Below, in pieces: positions 1 to 9,516 of a stretch of 64,000 nt of DNA. The notes under the pieces are model-generated. The model worked only from the letters and a program-made list of their open reading frames with translations, had not been told where the DNA came from and searched no databases. The position numbers and the translations under genes were made by a program. The DNA comes from Lophius americanus (Eukaryota; Chordata; Actinopteri; Lophiiformes; Lophiidae), in assembly GCA_037951165.1 (NCBI GenBank), contig JBBDHG010000054.1, forward strand, positions 1,262,501-1,326,500. Direction: 5' to 3'. Within the stretch, counting starts at the first letter, position 1, and each line of letters starts with the position of its first letter.

Positions 1-350
1 AGTTTCTATATATCATTTCATGGGAATAATATCATAATTATGCAAGAATAAAGTCACAATTTTACAAAAATAACACTATTATTTTCCGAGAATAAAGTTA
101 TAGTTGTACGATAATTCATTTGTAATGTCACGATAAAGTAGTGATTTTACGGGAAAAAAGATGTCCTTTTATGAGAATAGTGTCATCATTTTATGAGAAA
201 TTTCGCCGGAATTTTACGGGAATAAAATCAGAATTATAGGAGAATGAAAGCATATTTTTTACCAAACTAAAGTAATAATTTTACGGAAACGTTGGAATCT
301 TCCGAGAATTAAGTTGTTATTTTTCTAGAATAAAGTAGTAATTCTGATGT
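1..350. repeat. Degenerate ~22-bp tandem repeat
   Basis: About 15 diverged units resembling agaataaagtcataattttacg follow one another from the window start, with a period near 22 bp. The shared core is 'aataaagt' followed by 'attttacg'. Such units are familiar as a satellite-like repeat in teleost DNA (recalled). The array may extend left of the window. A similar short piece occurs near 3318-3350. No coding content. Confidence 0.7.
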
Positions 351-1439
351 TATGTGAATATTGTACACATTTTACAGGAATTGAGTTTTCATTCCATAAC
401 AGTTTTTCAATTCAATTTTTCTTTTACATTATTACTATTTTTATCATTTCACAAAGTTAAGAGTATTTTGGTTGGCTTAACAGATTTTATCTTTCACTTC
501 AAGTGGAACCATTTTCTTGTTGTTGCAGTTTCTTCGGTTTAGTTTACAGCAAAATAGTGTAGGACACTAAAAATGGAAAGAAAAAAAACAAGTGACACAG
601 TTCTTACCAGTGCAGAGGCCTACCCGGCTCGGCCAGAGAGGGGAGTGTTTCCAATGAAAAGACTACAAGGAATCAGTCTTTTTTTTCTTTCTGCTTATTA
701 TGTAATGTAATGTTTTTAAAGTCAATATTTTGGATTCCTTTTGTTGATGAGTGGTAAATGTAAAGTAAATATCTGCGTCCCATTGTTGGTGCATTATTCA
801 GTCTTTAATCAAATCAAGACTTTATCGTCTTTCCTCTGTGGGGTTAACTGAGGTCACCTAAACATCAATACACGGCTCATGTTCCCCTTTTTTTTTTCAA
901 ATTATTATTCTATGTAAATTTTACTGCAAAATATTCATTCATACATTCATTTTTCTTATATATGTTCAGGAACTGTAAAATACAGAGGATGTAATTGTTG
1001 TCACTTATAGAAATGTGAGACTCTATTATGTTAATTCAAACAAAGCACAATATTCTGACTTATAGCTAATCATCTGAGAAAGATGGGAATCAGGTACTTG
1101 ATCACCCGCCACTTATCTGCTATCAAGAGGAGTGCTTTGCCCATTACATTTCATGCTAACCCTCTACAGCTCGAATATTTATTTTATTTATTTTTAGCAG
1201 TTTTTGGCACATTGTTGCCTCAGGCCAACAATGTGCTATGAGGGAAGCTATAAGGTTTTAAATAGGACATATAGTAAGTAGAATGAGGAAAACACAAGCA
1301 ATATACAAATACATTTAACTTCCTCATCCCACCTAACAAGGCAGAACCACAACTTTATGACCGCGGCTCCAGAGAAATAAAACTAGTACATCCTTTTGAC
1401 CAAGCGTACTCTTTACTATTCAGTATTCAGTACAAAGAA
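351..1439. other. AT-rich DNA, nothing recognised
   Basis: Low-complexity AT-rich sequence with short T and A runs. I see no exon-like frame, repeat family or structured element. The 62-codon frame starting at 354 has ordinary AT-rich composition and no recognisable domain. Confidence 0.6.
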
Positions 1440-2600
1440 GAACAGCAGCCGGTGGTGAAACTTATTTCACTTGATTTTGTACAGAGCTAGAGTCCAGCTG
1501 ATCCACCTCACCCATGTTCTTATTGTTCCTTCACCACAACAGGGCAGGGGACTTTTCACTCTCAGTTCTCCACAGCCAGGGATCAGACGTCAAGATTACA
1601 CCTGGTAGTCTGTTACCACAAACAGCACCGGTGCATTGAATTCCGGGCCGAGAGAGTGTGAGGACAGGTTGGACACCTGTGATGCCGCTTTTCAAATAAC
1701 ATCTAATGGTTCTATTCGTTTGGGATTGGCTCTGCGAAGCAGAGGAAAGTTTTGGCAGTTGCACCAATGCCTACCAGCTCCGGCAGGTTGCAAGACCCGC
1801 CCTGAGTAGTACTCAGAATTGGACAGGACGCCGTCAGAACCAGCCAAAATAAACATCTTGTAGCCCTATGTCTTTGGTTTTGCTTTTGCAGGTTTCGCTC
1901 AGTTTACTGACTGAGCGCCTCTCAAACCTGATTTTGGGGTCCCATCTTCCTCATTGTCCCTCTCAAGATCACTTTCCTGTCTGAAGGACTGAACCTAACA
2001 GCTCCATCAGGTTCCGTACGCCCATACAATGTTACTGTGTCCATTTCCTGTGAGTAATAGTAGATCATGCACTAGAAACATTGATGCGACCCATCACAGT
2101 TCCATCCATAAGTGTGATATTGCACTAAGTGGTCTGACAAAAAACAAAGCAGACAGTTTTAAAAGTTAATATAAAAACAAAAACTTGTGTTAAAACTATC
2201 AATTGTGGTAATTTACATGTTAACACACATTTACGTATTATTTCGAAGAGTTACTGAAAGTTAAACTTGTTAAAAAGTGATATTTATCTCACCATCTGGT
2301 GGCATGCTGTACCATTGGCTTAGGTTCCTGAAGGATGCTCAAATTAAGTCCCGGTCAAACCCACCTCAGCTCCTCATGGCATTGGTCACAGACCACATAG
2401 GACCACAGAGGGCTAAATGGTTGGACACCAGCCTCAGGGTTACCAGTAAAAGCAATGAATTCATGCACTAATTTCACAGCAGCAGCTCGGTAGACCTTAT
2501 CTCCTTCCTTAATATTCTACACTGAGGCAGGTAAAATCCTCTTTCATCAAGCAGGGAGTCTTTGACAAGTATGGTGTCTTTCTTTACGACACAAAGTGCT
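1440..2600 (-). pseudogene. Coding-like broken fragments, unidentified
   Basis: On the minus strand several short frames read like real protein but are separated by stops and shifts. Examples are a stretch near 2590-2470 containing DSLLDERGFYLPQCRILRKE, a continuation in another frame near 2465-2360 with FIAFTGNPEAGVQPFSP, a stretch near 2045-1930 with MDTVTLYGRTEPDGAVRFSP, and a stretch near 1690-1610 with GPEFNAPVLFVVTDYQV. Base composition is less AT-rich than either flank. I do not recognise a family. It could be a decayed transposase or retroelement, a dead gene copy, or real exons of a minus-strand gene whose introns I cannot place. No clean splice pairs were established. Confidence 0.25.
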
Positions 2601-2617
2601 AAAAGATGCGACATTAT

Positions 2618-2692
2618 AATGATAATAATAATAATACATTTAATTTATAATGCACCTTACATTGGGATCAAATCTCAAAGTATTCAAGGATG
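2618..2692 (-). repeat. 3' tail of an L2/CR1-like LINE, truncated
   Basis: Read on the minus strand, 'ttgagatttgatccc' is followed by 'gcattataaattaaatg' and a (tat)n end. The same tail ends the LINE fragment at 37409-37830 and recurs at 22212-22258. This is a severely 5'-truncated insertion with the 3' simple repeat retained. Confidence 0.65.
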
Positions 2693-3870
2693 TCTGTGGC
2701 CTATGTATTCAATTTTAATAAATTGTTTTCCAGAATGAGAGTTAAAGTACTTTCTTAATTATTGATGACCTTTTTAGACAGATGTCTTTACTAAAGGAAA
2801 ACCAGACCTGTGTTAAGAAATTCTCCCACATTCAAGTCAGTCAACATGATATAACTGTTTTTGTCACCTGTTACATGTTTTCAGAACCATAGACGGTTCA
2901 AACCTTTTCTCACAGCGCCATCCAGTGGTGATTTGTTGCAATCAAACATAGGGAGCAAACAATGAAGGCATTGCTCTTCTATTATATAATACAACCAAGA
3001 GAGTATTTATTTCTAATTTCTAATGAGATATATTTTGAAGACCAGGTTATGTCATTTAAAAAAAAAAAGGTTTTAGTCATAAATTAAGTTATTATAACAT
3101 CATTAGAGCCACTGTCTTGTCTGAATTAACTAATTCTATTCTATTTTTTTGTTTCTTTTTTCTTATTTATTCAAAATGAAAGAAGCAAAAGAAGGGATTA
3201 CAATCATATGATACACAGCAAACAGTTCAGAAACTAAGCTTTCAACCTGAAAATAAAATTAAAATAAAGAGAAAACTAAATACACAGACTCACGACGGTA
3301 CAAAGTATATTGTGAGAGAAAAGTTATAATTTTACAATGATAAAGTTTTTATTTTGAAGACTTTGCAGTCTTGGCTTTTGCCATGTACCGTTCCAGATGT
3401 TGTGCTTTGCCACTTACTTATATTCGGCCTCCGATGCCTCTACTATGTAAATGAGATGATCTCCTTCAAGTCTGACCGGTTCCTTCTCCTGAACTAACCC
3501 AGTTTCTTACACAGCTGTTTCAAAGTTCTGTTACTTATGTTCATGTTGCCTTTACTTGCTAAAAGATTATATATTTATTGATTTGTTATACTCATATTTT
3601 TTATTGAAATATGGCTTGACAAGATGAGGAGCCTACATGAACAATCTCATCCTCGGAAAATTAAGAGGTTGTTTATTTTTTTTTTTTTTTGCGTAAATGT
3701 ACGCTTTTTTTTAAACTCATCATAAACCTAAATAATCTCATTTTATTTTATTTTGCCATTGTGGCCTTGATCCTTTCTAATATTTCCTACTGTCTTTGAA
3801 GTAACATAACAAGTGGATGCAACTATGTACATATTTGAATAACCTGCTTTTTTCCATTTGAAGCTACTTT
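2693..3870. other. Intergenic AT-rich DNA
   Basis: No gene or named repeat is supported. A 'cagcgccatccagtggtg' phrase near 2915 resembles short motifs common in fish repeats, and 3318-3350 echoes the 22-bp repeat at the window start. T-runs occur near 3670-3710. Confidence 0.5.
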
Positions 3871-4005
3871 ATTCTCCGGCGCAATAATTTCTTCGTTGGT
3901 ATGTTTGTGGGGATTTACGATGGAGGCGGTAGGGTCGACCTGTGATTTGGTGGCGTTGTTGGCCCTCGTATTAAACCAGGGATATTTAAATGGATTGATG
4001 GAAAG

Positions 4006-4407
4006 TTGTTAGAGGAAGATGAGCGACTGATCTTCCTGGTCGTAAAAAAGAGGACGCTAAACCACCATGAAGTTGTTTTATGGACTTCAAATAATTTCTC
4101 ATCTGAGTGGATTGCAGAATCCAACAGGCTTCTATTAAAAGTTTGCCCCAAAACAACACAGCAGTGTGTCTCGCACAAAGGCCCACAGAAAAACACTAAC
4201 AACACTAAGGCGTGTTTAAAAGTGCATAACGAGTGTGGAGAGAACATTCCCAGGTTTGTGTCGCATTTCTTGGACGAGCTTCCACCTGTTGGGTTTGGTG
4301 ACATGGACGGCCCATTGGTTCTGGCGCTCCGCAGCAGAATGGAGAGGCTGAGTAGAGAACTGTTTACCCTGAGGAAGATCGTGGGAGGAACCGTCAAATG
4401 TAAGTGA
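4006..4407 (+). pseudogene. LINE ORF1-like remnant, N-terminal part
   Basis: This 133-codon open frame begins near the 5' end of the LINE. Its C-terminal part (about residues 105-128, RSRMERLSRELFTLRKIV) is rich in alternating hydrophobic and charged residues, as expected for a short coiled coil in a LINE ORF1 nucleic-acid-binding protein. The assignment rests mainly on position upstream of the second ORF1-like segment and the endonuclease region. The frame does not continue into the next segment, so the ORF1 product is broken. A chance frame is less likely given its order in the element. Confidence 0.5.
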
Positions 4408-4696
4408 AAACCTGGGGGCCACTACCGCGGTTATGGATCGCCGGATATCAGCACTAGAGAAATACACTGGTTTCCCTGACCTGAAAAGGTCACACCGGTG
4501 CCTGACACCGGTGCCTGGGAGGGAGAGACACCGGGACCGCCACGAGAGATCACGGGAGATTCTGGATGATGTTGGAGTCAGCTCACTGCCCCGAACACAC
4601 CCGTAATCTCCTCCGTGGAGTACAGTCGTCACAAAAGTACAGCGGCCAAATCCGGAGTATCCGACGCAGCCCAAAACCCAAGCTCTTCATGTCCGT

Positions 4697-5075
4697 TTGA
4701 ATCCAGACCGGAGGAGGACGGGTATTATTGGCACTGGCACTGAGTGTAACATCCAAGTGGTTAGAACCAAGCTGGTGAGGGTTTTTGCTTCTAGATTCTT
4801 GCCGGGCCTTGATGCTCACACTCTACGCAATTGTCTTATTGAGAAATTGGCAAAAAAAACGGTGACATGCCGGAGGGTTGACTCGACCCGGCATAGACTC
4901 AGCTCGTTTGGAGTCACTTCACTATGTAATAAAGTTACTGATATGTATGATCCACAACTCTGGCTATCTGGAACTTATGTTCGTCGGTTCGTTGAGGCCC
5001 GTAGACCGAGAGCTGATGTCGGCAAAACTGTGGAGCAGCAGGGGTGCGGATCTTTGAATATACCTGTTGATACCC
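4697..5075 (+). pseudogene. LINE ORF1-like C-terminal segment
   Basis: The frame starting at 4697 encodes a segment with a VRTKLVRVFASRF region, then SFGVTSLCNKVTDMYDPQLW and a YVRRFVEARRPR end. This pattern (basic region, then a 'DMYDP.LW..G..VRRF' motif) is one I associate with ORF1 of fish and invertebrate non-LTR elements, upstream of the endonuclease. After about 5075 the frame runs into an inserted repeat tail and is no longer element-derived. It is probably a nucleic-acid-binding partner protein in intact copies; this copy is dead. Confidence 0.5.
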
Positions 5076-5292
5076 TGAGTCTTGGATCTGCTCGAGGCTT
5101 CTGCCTGTTAAAGGGCATTTTTTTCTTGCCATTGTCGCCAAGTGCATGCTCAAGGAGGAATTTGTTGGGTCCTGTAGATATTTATATAAAGAGTTTGGTC
5201 TAGACCTGCTCTTTCTGGAAAGCACCTTCAGACAACTGTTGTTGTGAATTAGCGCTATATAAATAAAGATTGATTGATTGATTCATTCATTC
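5072..5292 (+). mobile_element. Short LINE/SINE-tail insertion inside the LINE
   Basis: This block begins 'accctgagtcttggatctg', contains 'agagtttggtctagacctg' and ends 'gcgctatataaataaag' plus (attg)n/(attc)n. It matches, with a few differences, 46821-47043. The ending is a widespread teleost retroelement 3' tail (recalled, probably L2-like). It sits between the ORF1-like and endonuclease regions of the host LINE, so it is a nested later insertion. Confidence 0.75.
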
Positions 5293-5383
5293 ATTGATAC
5301 TGCCTAAGAACCAAACCCCAGTCCGGGGAGACGCCAAAGCTCAGGACACAAAACAACAAGATATGAACTAACAAGGAATATCA

Positions 5384-6100
5384 GTGTTGTGTCATATAAT
5401 TCAAGAGTGCTGCGTGTCGGTCACGGTGACGCAGACTTATCATGCCGAGTGTTTGTGGACCAGCCTTTGGACAGTTGTGATATACTGTGTATTCAAGAAA
5501 CGTTCTTAGCTAAACAAGACTTGTAACGGCTAAATTCTTTGCATAAAGACTTCTATGGGGCTGGTGCGTCTACTGCTGATCCGAGCAGCGAAATAGTCCG
5601 AGGATACCAGCTGGAGTTGCCCTTTTATGGAATAAGAAATATGATCAGCTAGTAAATGTGTTTAGATTTGATTTTGGTTGGGCTATTGGAATAGAGTTTA
5701 ATTGTTAGGATAAAAAGTTCATTATTTTAAACGTTTCTACAAACTACGAGTGCCATGAAAAATGAAGGTGAATATCTTAATAGACTGGCTTGTGTCGTGT
5801 CTTTTATTCAAGACAATTATTCCACCTGCATTTATGTCGTTGGAGATGTGAATGCTGATATTCTCCGAAGCCAATTCTTCATTCGCTAAACGCTTAATGC
5901 AGTTCTGCACTGATGGTGGTTTGATCCTATCTGGCAAGGTGCTTATACCTGAACACAGCTATACTTATATTAGTGAGGCGTAGCACACAACACCGTGGCT
6001 TGATCACTGTATATTTACCGCTGATGCACATAACTGCACCGAGGACGGGGTGATTTATTACACTCTGGCCACTACGGACCATATGCATAGGCAAAGTACC
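5384..6100 (+). pseudogene. LINE endonuclease (APE-type) remnant
   Basis: Translating across interruptions gives an AP-endonuclease-like domain. It starts near SYNSRVLRVGHGDADL, continues with the metal-binding-type CIQETFL (about 5488-5510), then GEYLNRLACVVSFIQ leading to VVGDVNADI (about 5832-5858), and ends with a WLDHCI..ADAH segment resembling the conserved SDH region (about 5998-6033). In LINEs this domain nicks the target DNA to prime reverse transcription. Stops and frameshifts occur between the blocks, so it is inactive. The segment from 5850 on is duplicated at 9517 onward. Confidence 0.7.
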
Positions 6101-6699
6101 TGTTTTGTCCTCTGTTGATGGCAACTTATGTACGGGATAAATTAGACCGGTCTAACCTGTCACAGGACTCCCTTGAAGAATACATTCTTCACACTGACAC
6201 CTTGTCAGGATGTAATGAACTACCTAAAGATGCTGCTGCTTGCTATGATCTGAATTGCAAGAATCTGCAAAATTGTAGGGAGTTATGTTCTATGTATGAT
6301 TCTATTGAGGAGTCTCTCCTCATCTCCAGTAGGCCTTTGTACAAACATAAATCCAGACGAGCTGGAATGACAATTTGAAAGATCTTCACGTGAGGCTAGA
6401 GGGGCTTTTAAAGCATTGGTTGTGTCAAGTCGAAATAAAGATGGACACTTATTTCAATACAAGAAACGGGTTTTAAATATTGTGCCTTCCGATTTATTTT
6501 AATACTATGAGGGTTCATTCACTTAAAAGAGAATAGTCTCAGAGAGTTCTGGAAAGAAGTCCGAAGCTTGAATAATTGTAAGACATCCCTACCTTCAAGT
6601 ATTGATGGTGTAATCGCCCTTGAGAAAATTTCCCAGCTGTGGCAGAAATATTATTATGACCTGCTGAACCTGCTGAAAAAAGCGATCCATTGAATGTGG

Positions 6700-7740
6700 G
6701 TAACATAGATAATAACGAAAATGTGGTTTTTTATCCAAAGAACTCCAAGAAGCGATCTTGAAGCGAGGTGATACTAAGGCTTCAAGTGTGGATAATATAA
6801 CTGCTGAACATTTAAAACTTTCTAGTAAAAAGCTTTACTCTCTGCTGGTAATTTGCTTCACTGGGTTATTAATTCATGGTAATCTACCTGTCTTTATTTT
6901 ATCTGTTATATATGACTGGGTAAACCATGAAAAACTTTTTAACGGATCAAATCAGAGAGGGGTTCCAAGATCTCTAATTAGAATCCTGGTTTTCTGGTAT
7001 GCCCATCAGACGAAATAAGTCAAATGTTCCATGCTCCATGTGAAAAATGGAGTTTTCATACGACCTTTATATTTAACATCTCAATGGATGATCTGTCAAT
7101 GCAGTTAAGGGGATGTGGAACGGGGTGTATGGTTGGTAATTCTCTCATTACCCTCCTGACGTATGCAGATGATTTGGTGATTTTCTCTCCTTGTAGTGCT
7201 GGTCTTCAAGAGTTATTGAGGACATGCTCTCAATATGGTGCAGAGTTTGACATTATATTCCATTCAAATAAGAGTAATATTATGATCGTCAGAAGCAGGG
7301 CTGATAGAAAATTGGTATTTCCTGATTTCTACCTGTCTGGGATTGCCCTTAACGTAATGTGATGAGTGTGATGATAAATATCTGGGCCATATCAGAACTA
7401 ATGATCTATCAGATGAAAGGGACATTTACAGACAATGTCTTAAGTTATATGCACAAGCAAACAAGTTCCTTAGTATGTGTTCGATCCCTGTGAAGACTTC
7501 TCTTTTTAAAACGCATTGTACCCCTTTTATATACCGCCCACCTGTGGCGTTGCTACAGGAAACGCAACACGCAGAGACTCAGAGTGGACAGAGACTTATA
7601 ACGACAGCATGAAGCTGCTGCTAAAAGCCCCGAGAAGCTGCAGGTCAAGCCAAACGTTTGTGAATGCTGGTGTACCCACCTGCTTTGCTGTCCTATGAAA
7701 TCTCATGTATATGTAGGTTGTCTGATACTGCTAACAGCAT
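6700..7740 (+). pseudogene. LINE reverse transcriptase remnant
   Basis: Frames near 6740-7018 and 7024-7362 cover parts of the palm and fingers: KASSVDNITAEHLK before the active site, then FNISMDDLSMQLRGCGTGC and TYADDLVIF, with the catalytic aspartates at 7168-7173. After this comes a KYLGH-type segment (about 7378-7392) and a cysteine-containing C-terminal region to about 7740. Frames shift near 7018, 7362 and 7540, and the region upstream of 6740 has stops. The copy cannot make an intact polymerase. The second, duplicated copy lacks everything from 6896, including YADD. Confidence 0.75.
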
Positions 7741-8233
7741 TATTTTATCTTTAACCAAACCTGCCGTGAGTTCAGTCAGCCTCTCATCTAGAATGTGGAA
7801 CCATTTTTTTATTTTTTATTTTTTTTTATTTAATCTGCTATGGACCCCTCCATGAGATGTGTCCTTTATAAAGTATTGAATTGAATTAGTGGGAAATATT
7901 GTGCCATCTACTCTCTATTGGAAGTAATTTACAATAAGACTACAATTTTACAGCATTTATGGATTGTCTGCATATATTATTTCGGTGGTGAACACTTTAT
8001 AAATCATTATTAAGCTGCTATAAATCATTAAATAAACAGCACCACCCTTGTTACTTGTCAAATATTGAGCCCACTTGTGTCTGTGATGCTAAGCCTGGGG
8101 TTTGGTACTGATTGTTGGGACAACAAAATACGATTTAAAACAATAATGCTTCAGCAAATCAATCCTGCCGAATGGTGAACCCACATCAATTGTTGAAATA
8201 TTTATTATAGGTTGCTTATAATCAATATTTATA

Positions 8234-8236
<3 letters not shown>

Positions 8237-8322
<86 letters not shown>

Positions 8323-8324
8323 TG
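8237..8324. repeat. (TG)n microsatellite
   Basis: A nearly pure TG dinucleotide run with one interruption near its right end (tgtatgtg). It lies just 3' of the LINE and is absent from the second duplication copy. Confidence 0.95.
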
Positions 8325-8365
8325 CTGATTTTTTATTAGTACAATTGTATTAATACTTTTTTCTT

Positions 8366-8690
8366 CAGAACGAGTAGTTATGATCCTCTTTTTTTTAAAT
8401 TATGAGTCAAATGTTTTTTCCTAGTTTTGTCTTAGATCAAAATTCAAAAATTACCACACACCCCCTTTCCCTACGGTCTTGGTTCCTCCCAAAAGTTGCA
8501 GATCTGTCAGCCACAGACATGTTCACTACCACACACACAGAGCTCAGCAGCGTCTCAGCGCTGGAGGAGATGTTACTACAGCTGAACAGTGTGTTGCTCA
8601 AGTTGTTAGTGGAGCATCAAGACCCATTTCTGAACGTGTGTCAATGAAATGCAACTACATAAACACATTTAACTGCATTTGAGAAATACA
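8366..8690 (+). other. Open frames duplicated at 10563-10887, unassigned
   Basis: Two overlapping plus-strand frames (8402-8647, 81 codons, and 8479-8682, 67 codons) sit in the flank that was duplicated with the LINE; identical peptides are encoded at 10599-10844 and 10676-10879. Their preservation is explained by the recent duplication, not necessarily by selection. I see no domain, signal peptide or splice signal that makes either a gene. Part of the longer frame (LSSVSALEEMLLQLNSVLLK) is helix-like. It could be an old transposon fragment. Confidence 0.35.
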
Positions 8691-8937
8691 GGCATACCTT
8701 CCTTCATGAGATAGTTGGCAGGTATCGACAGATCTGGTACCAGCTAAAGTTGGCAATAGCTATCCGGATGTTTAACCCCATATCCATTCTTAGTTTACCC
8801 CTCTGGCTCTGTAACTAGTCATGACTTCTGATAGCACAGCGTCCTATTTGGTAACGGAGAGCTGTGAGAGTCATAAGCCAATGAGTCATTACTATTACAG
8901 GTTATAACGTTATTTATCAAAACACTTATATTATATA

Positions 8938-9112
8938 TCTGTAAGTTAAAATGCAGAAGTTATCCAAACACTGAATTCTATTTAATATATCTAGGTTAAA
9001 ATGAAGAAGTTGTCAAAACACTGAATTCTATTTAATATATCTAGGTTAAAATGCAGAAGTTATCCAAACACTGAATTGTATTTCATATCTCTGGGTCAGA
9101 ATGCAAAAGAAA
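8938..9112. repeat. 50-bp tandem repeat, about 3.4 units
   Basis: Units begin at about 8951, 9001 and 9051 with 'atg(c/a)agaagtt', then 'caaaacactgaattctatt' and 'taatatatctaggttaaa'. The period is 50 bp. The same array is present in the second duplication copy at about 11136-11310. Confidence 0.9.
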
Positions 9113-9516
9113 ATATAGTCTTTCTACAAAAAACAAATGCGTGATCCAAAACCCTGTCCGTCATGAAGTTGTTATTTTGAGAGGTATATTTTGGCTGGAA
9201 TATTTACAGGCTTTTTTTCCTTGTAATGTATATTCCTTAATGGAAAGATTTGTTCTCTCTTTCAAACGACTTTTTCAGACTAGTTACGGCGGGATGATGG
9301 GCTTTTGAAGTTTTTTGCTCTGTGTGAAGCAGGTGGAGATAAGTGAATAGCCTAATGATGATTCTCACCACCAGCACAACTATAATAATAGTAACAACGT
9401 CAAAGTTCTGTGTAACAGGCAGTACATTAGCTTATTTGGTGGTTAAAAAGAATGGTTGTATAAATGAAAGCAACAAAAACAAATCTTTTAGCAGGGGGGA
9501 GGAATTTCACAAGATT

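Larger units (their letters stand above)
3880..7890 (+). mobile_element. Degenerate non-LTR retrotransposon (LINE)
   Basis: A nearly full-length but broken LINE with recognisable modules in order. 4006-4407 is an open ORF1-like frame of 133 codons ending in a helical, charged segment. 4697-5075 is a second ORF1-like segment containing DMYDPQLW and a YVRRFVEARR pattern. Frames around 5384-6060 carry apurinic-type endonuclease signatures: CIQETFLAKQDL near 5488-5523, VVGDVNADI near 5832-5858 and WLDHCIFTADAH near 5998-6033. Reverse transcriptase remnants follow from about 6740, with the catalytic TYADDLVIF (YADD at 7162-7173) and a downstream thumb/C-terminal region to about 7740. The 3' end near 7865-7885 is 'attgaattgaatta', a LINE-type simple tail. 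Multiple stops and frameshifts make it inactive. The exact clade needs phylogeny; organisation is APE-type (jockey/CR1-like). Confidence 0.8.
5850..9516. repeat. Tandem duplication, copy 1 (3667 bp)
   Basis: The sequence from 'gaatgctgatattctcc' (5850) to 'ttcacaagatt' (9516) is repeated head-to-tail immediately downstream at 9517-11714. It spans the 3' part of the LINE, a (TG)n tract and about 1.2 kb of flanking DNA. The joint has about 1 bp of shared sequence, which suggests non-homologous joining rather than recombination between repeats. Confidence 0.9.

Noticed and set aside
3915..4674. Minus-strand frames of 150-160 codons
   Set aside because: They are opposite-strand readings of the LINE ORF1-like region.
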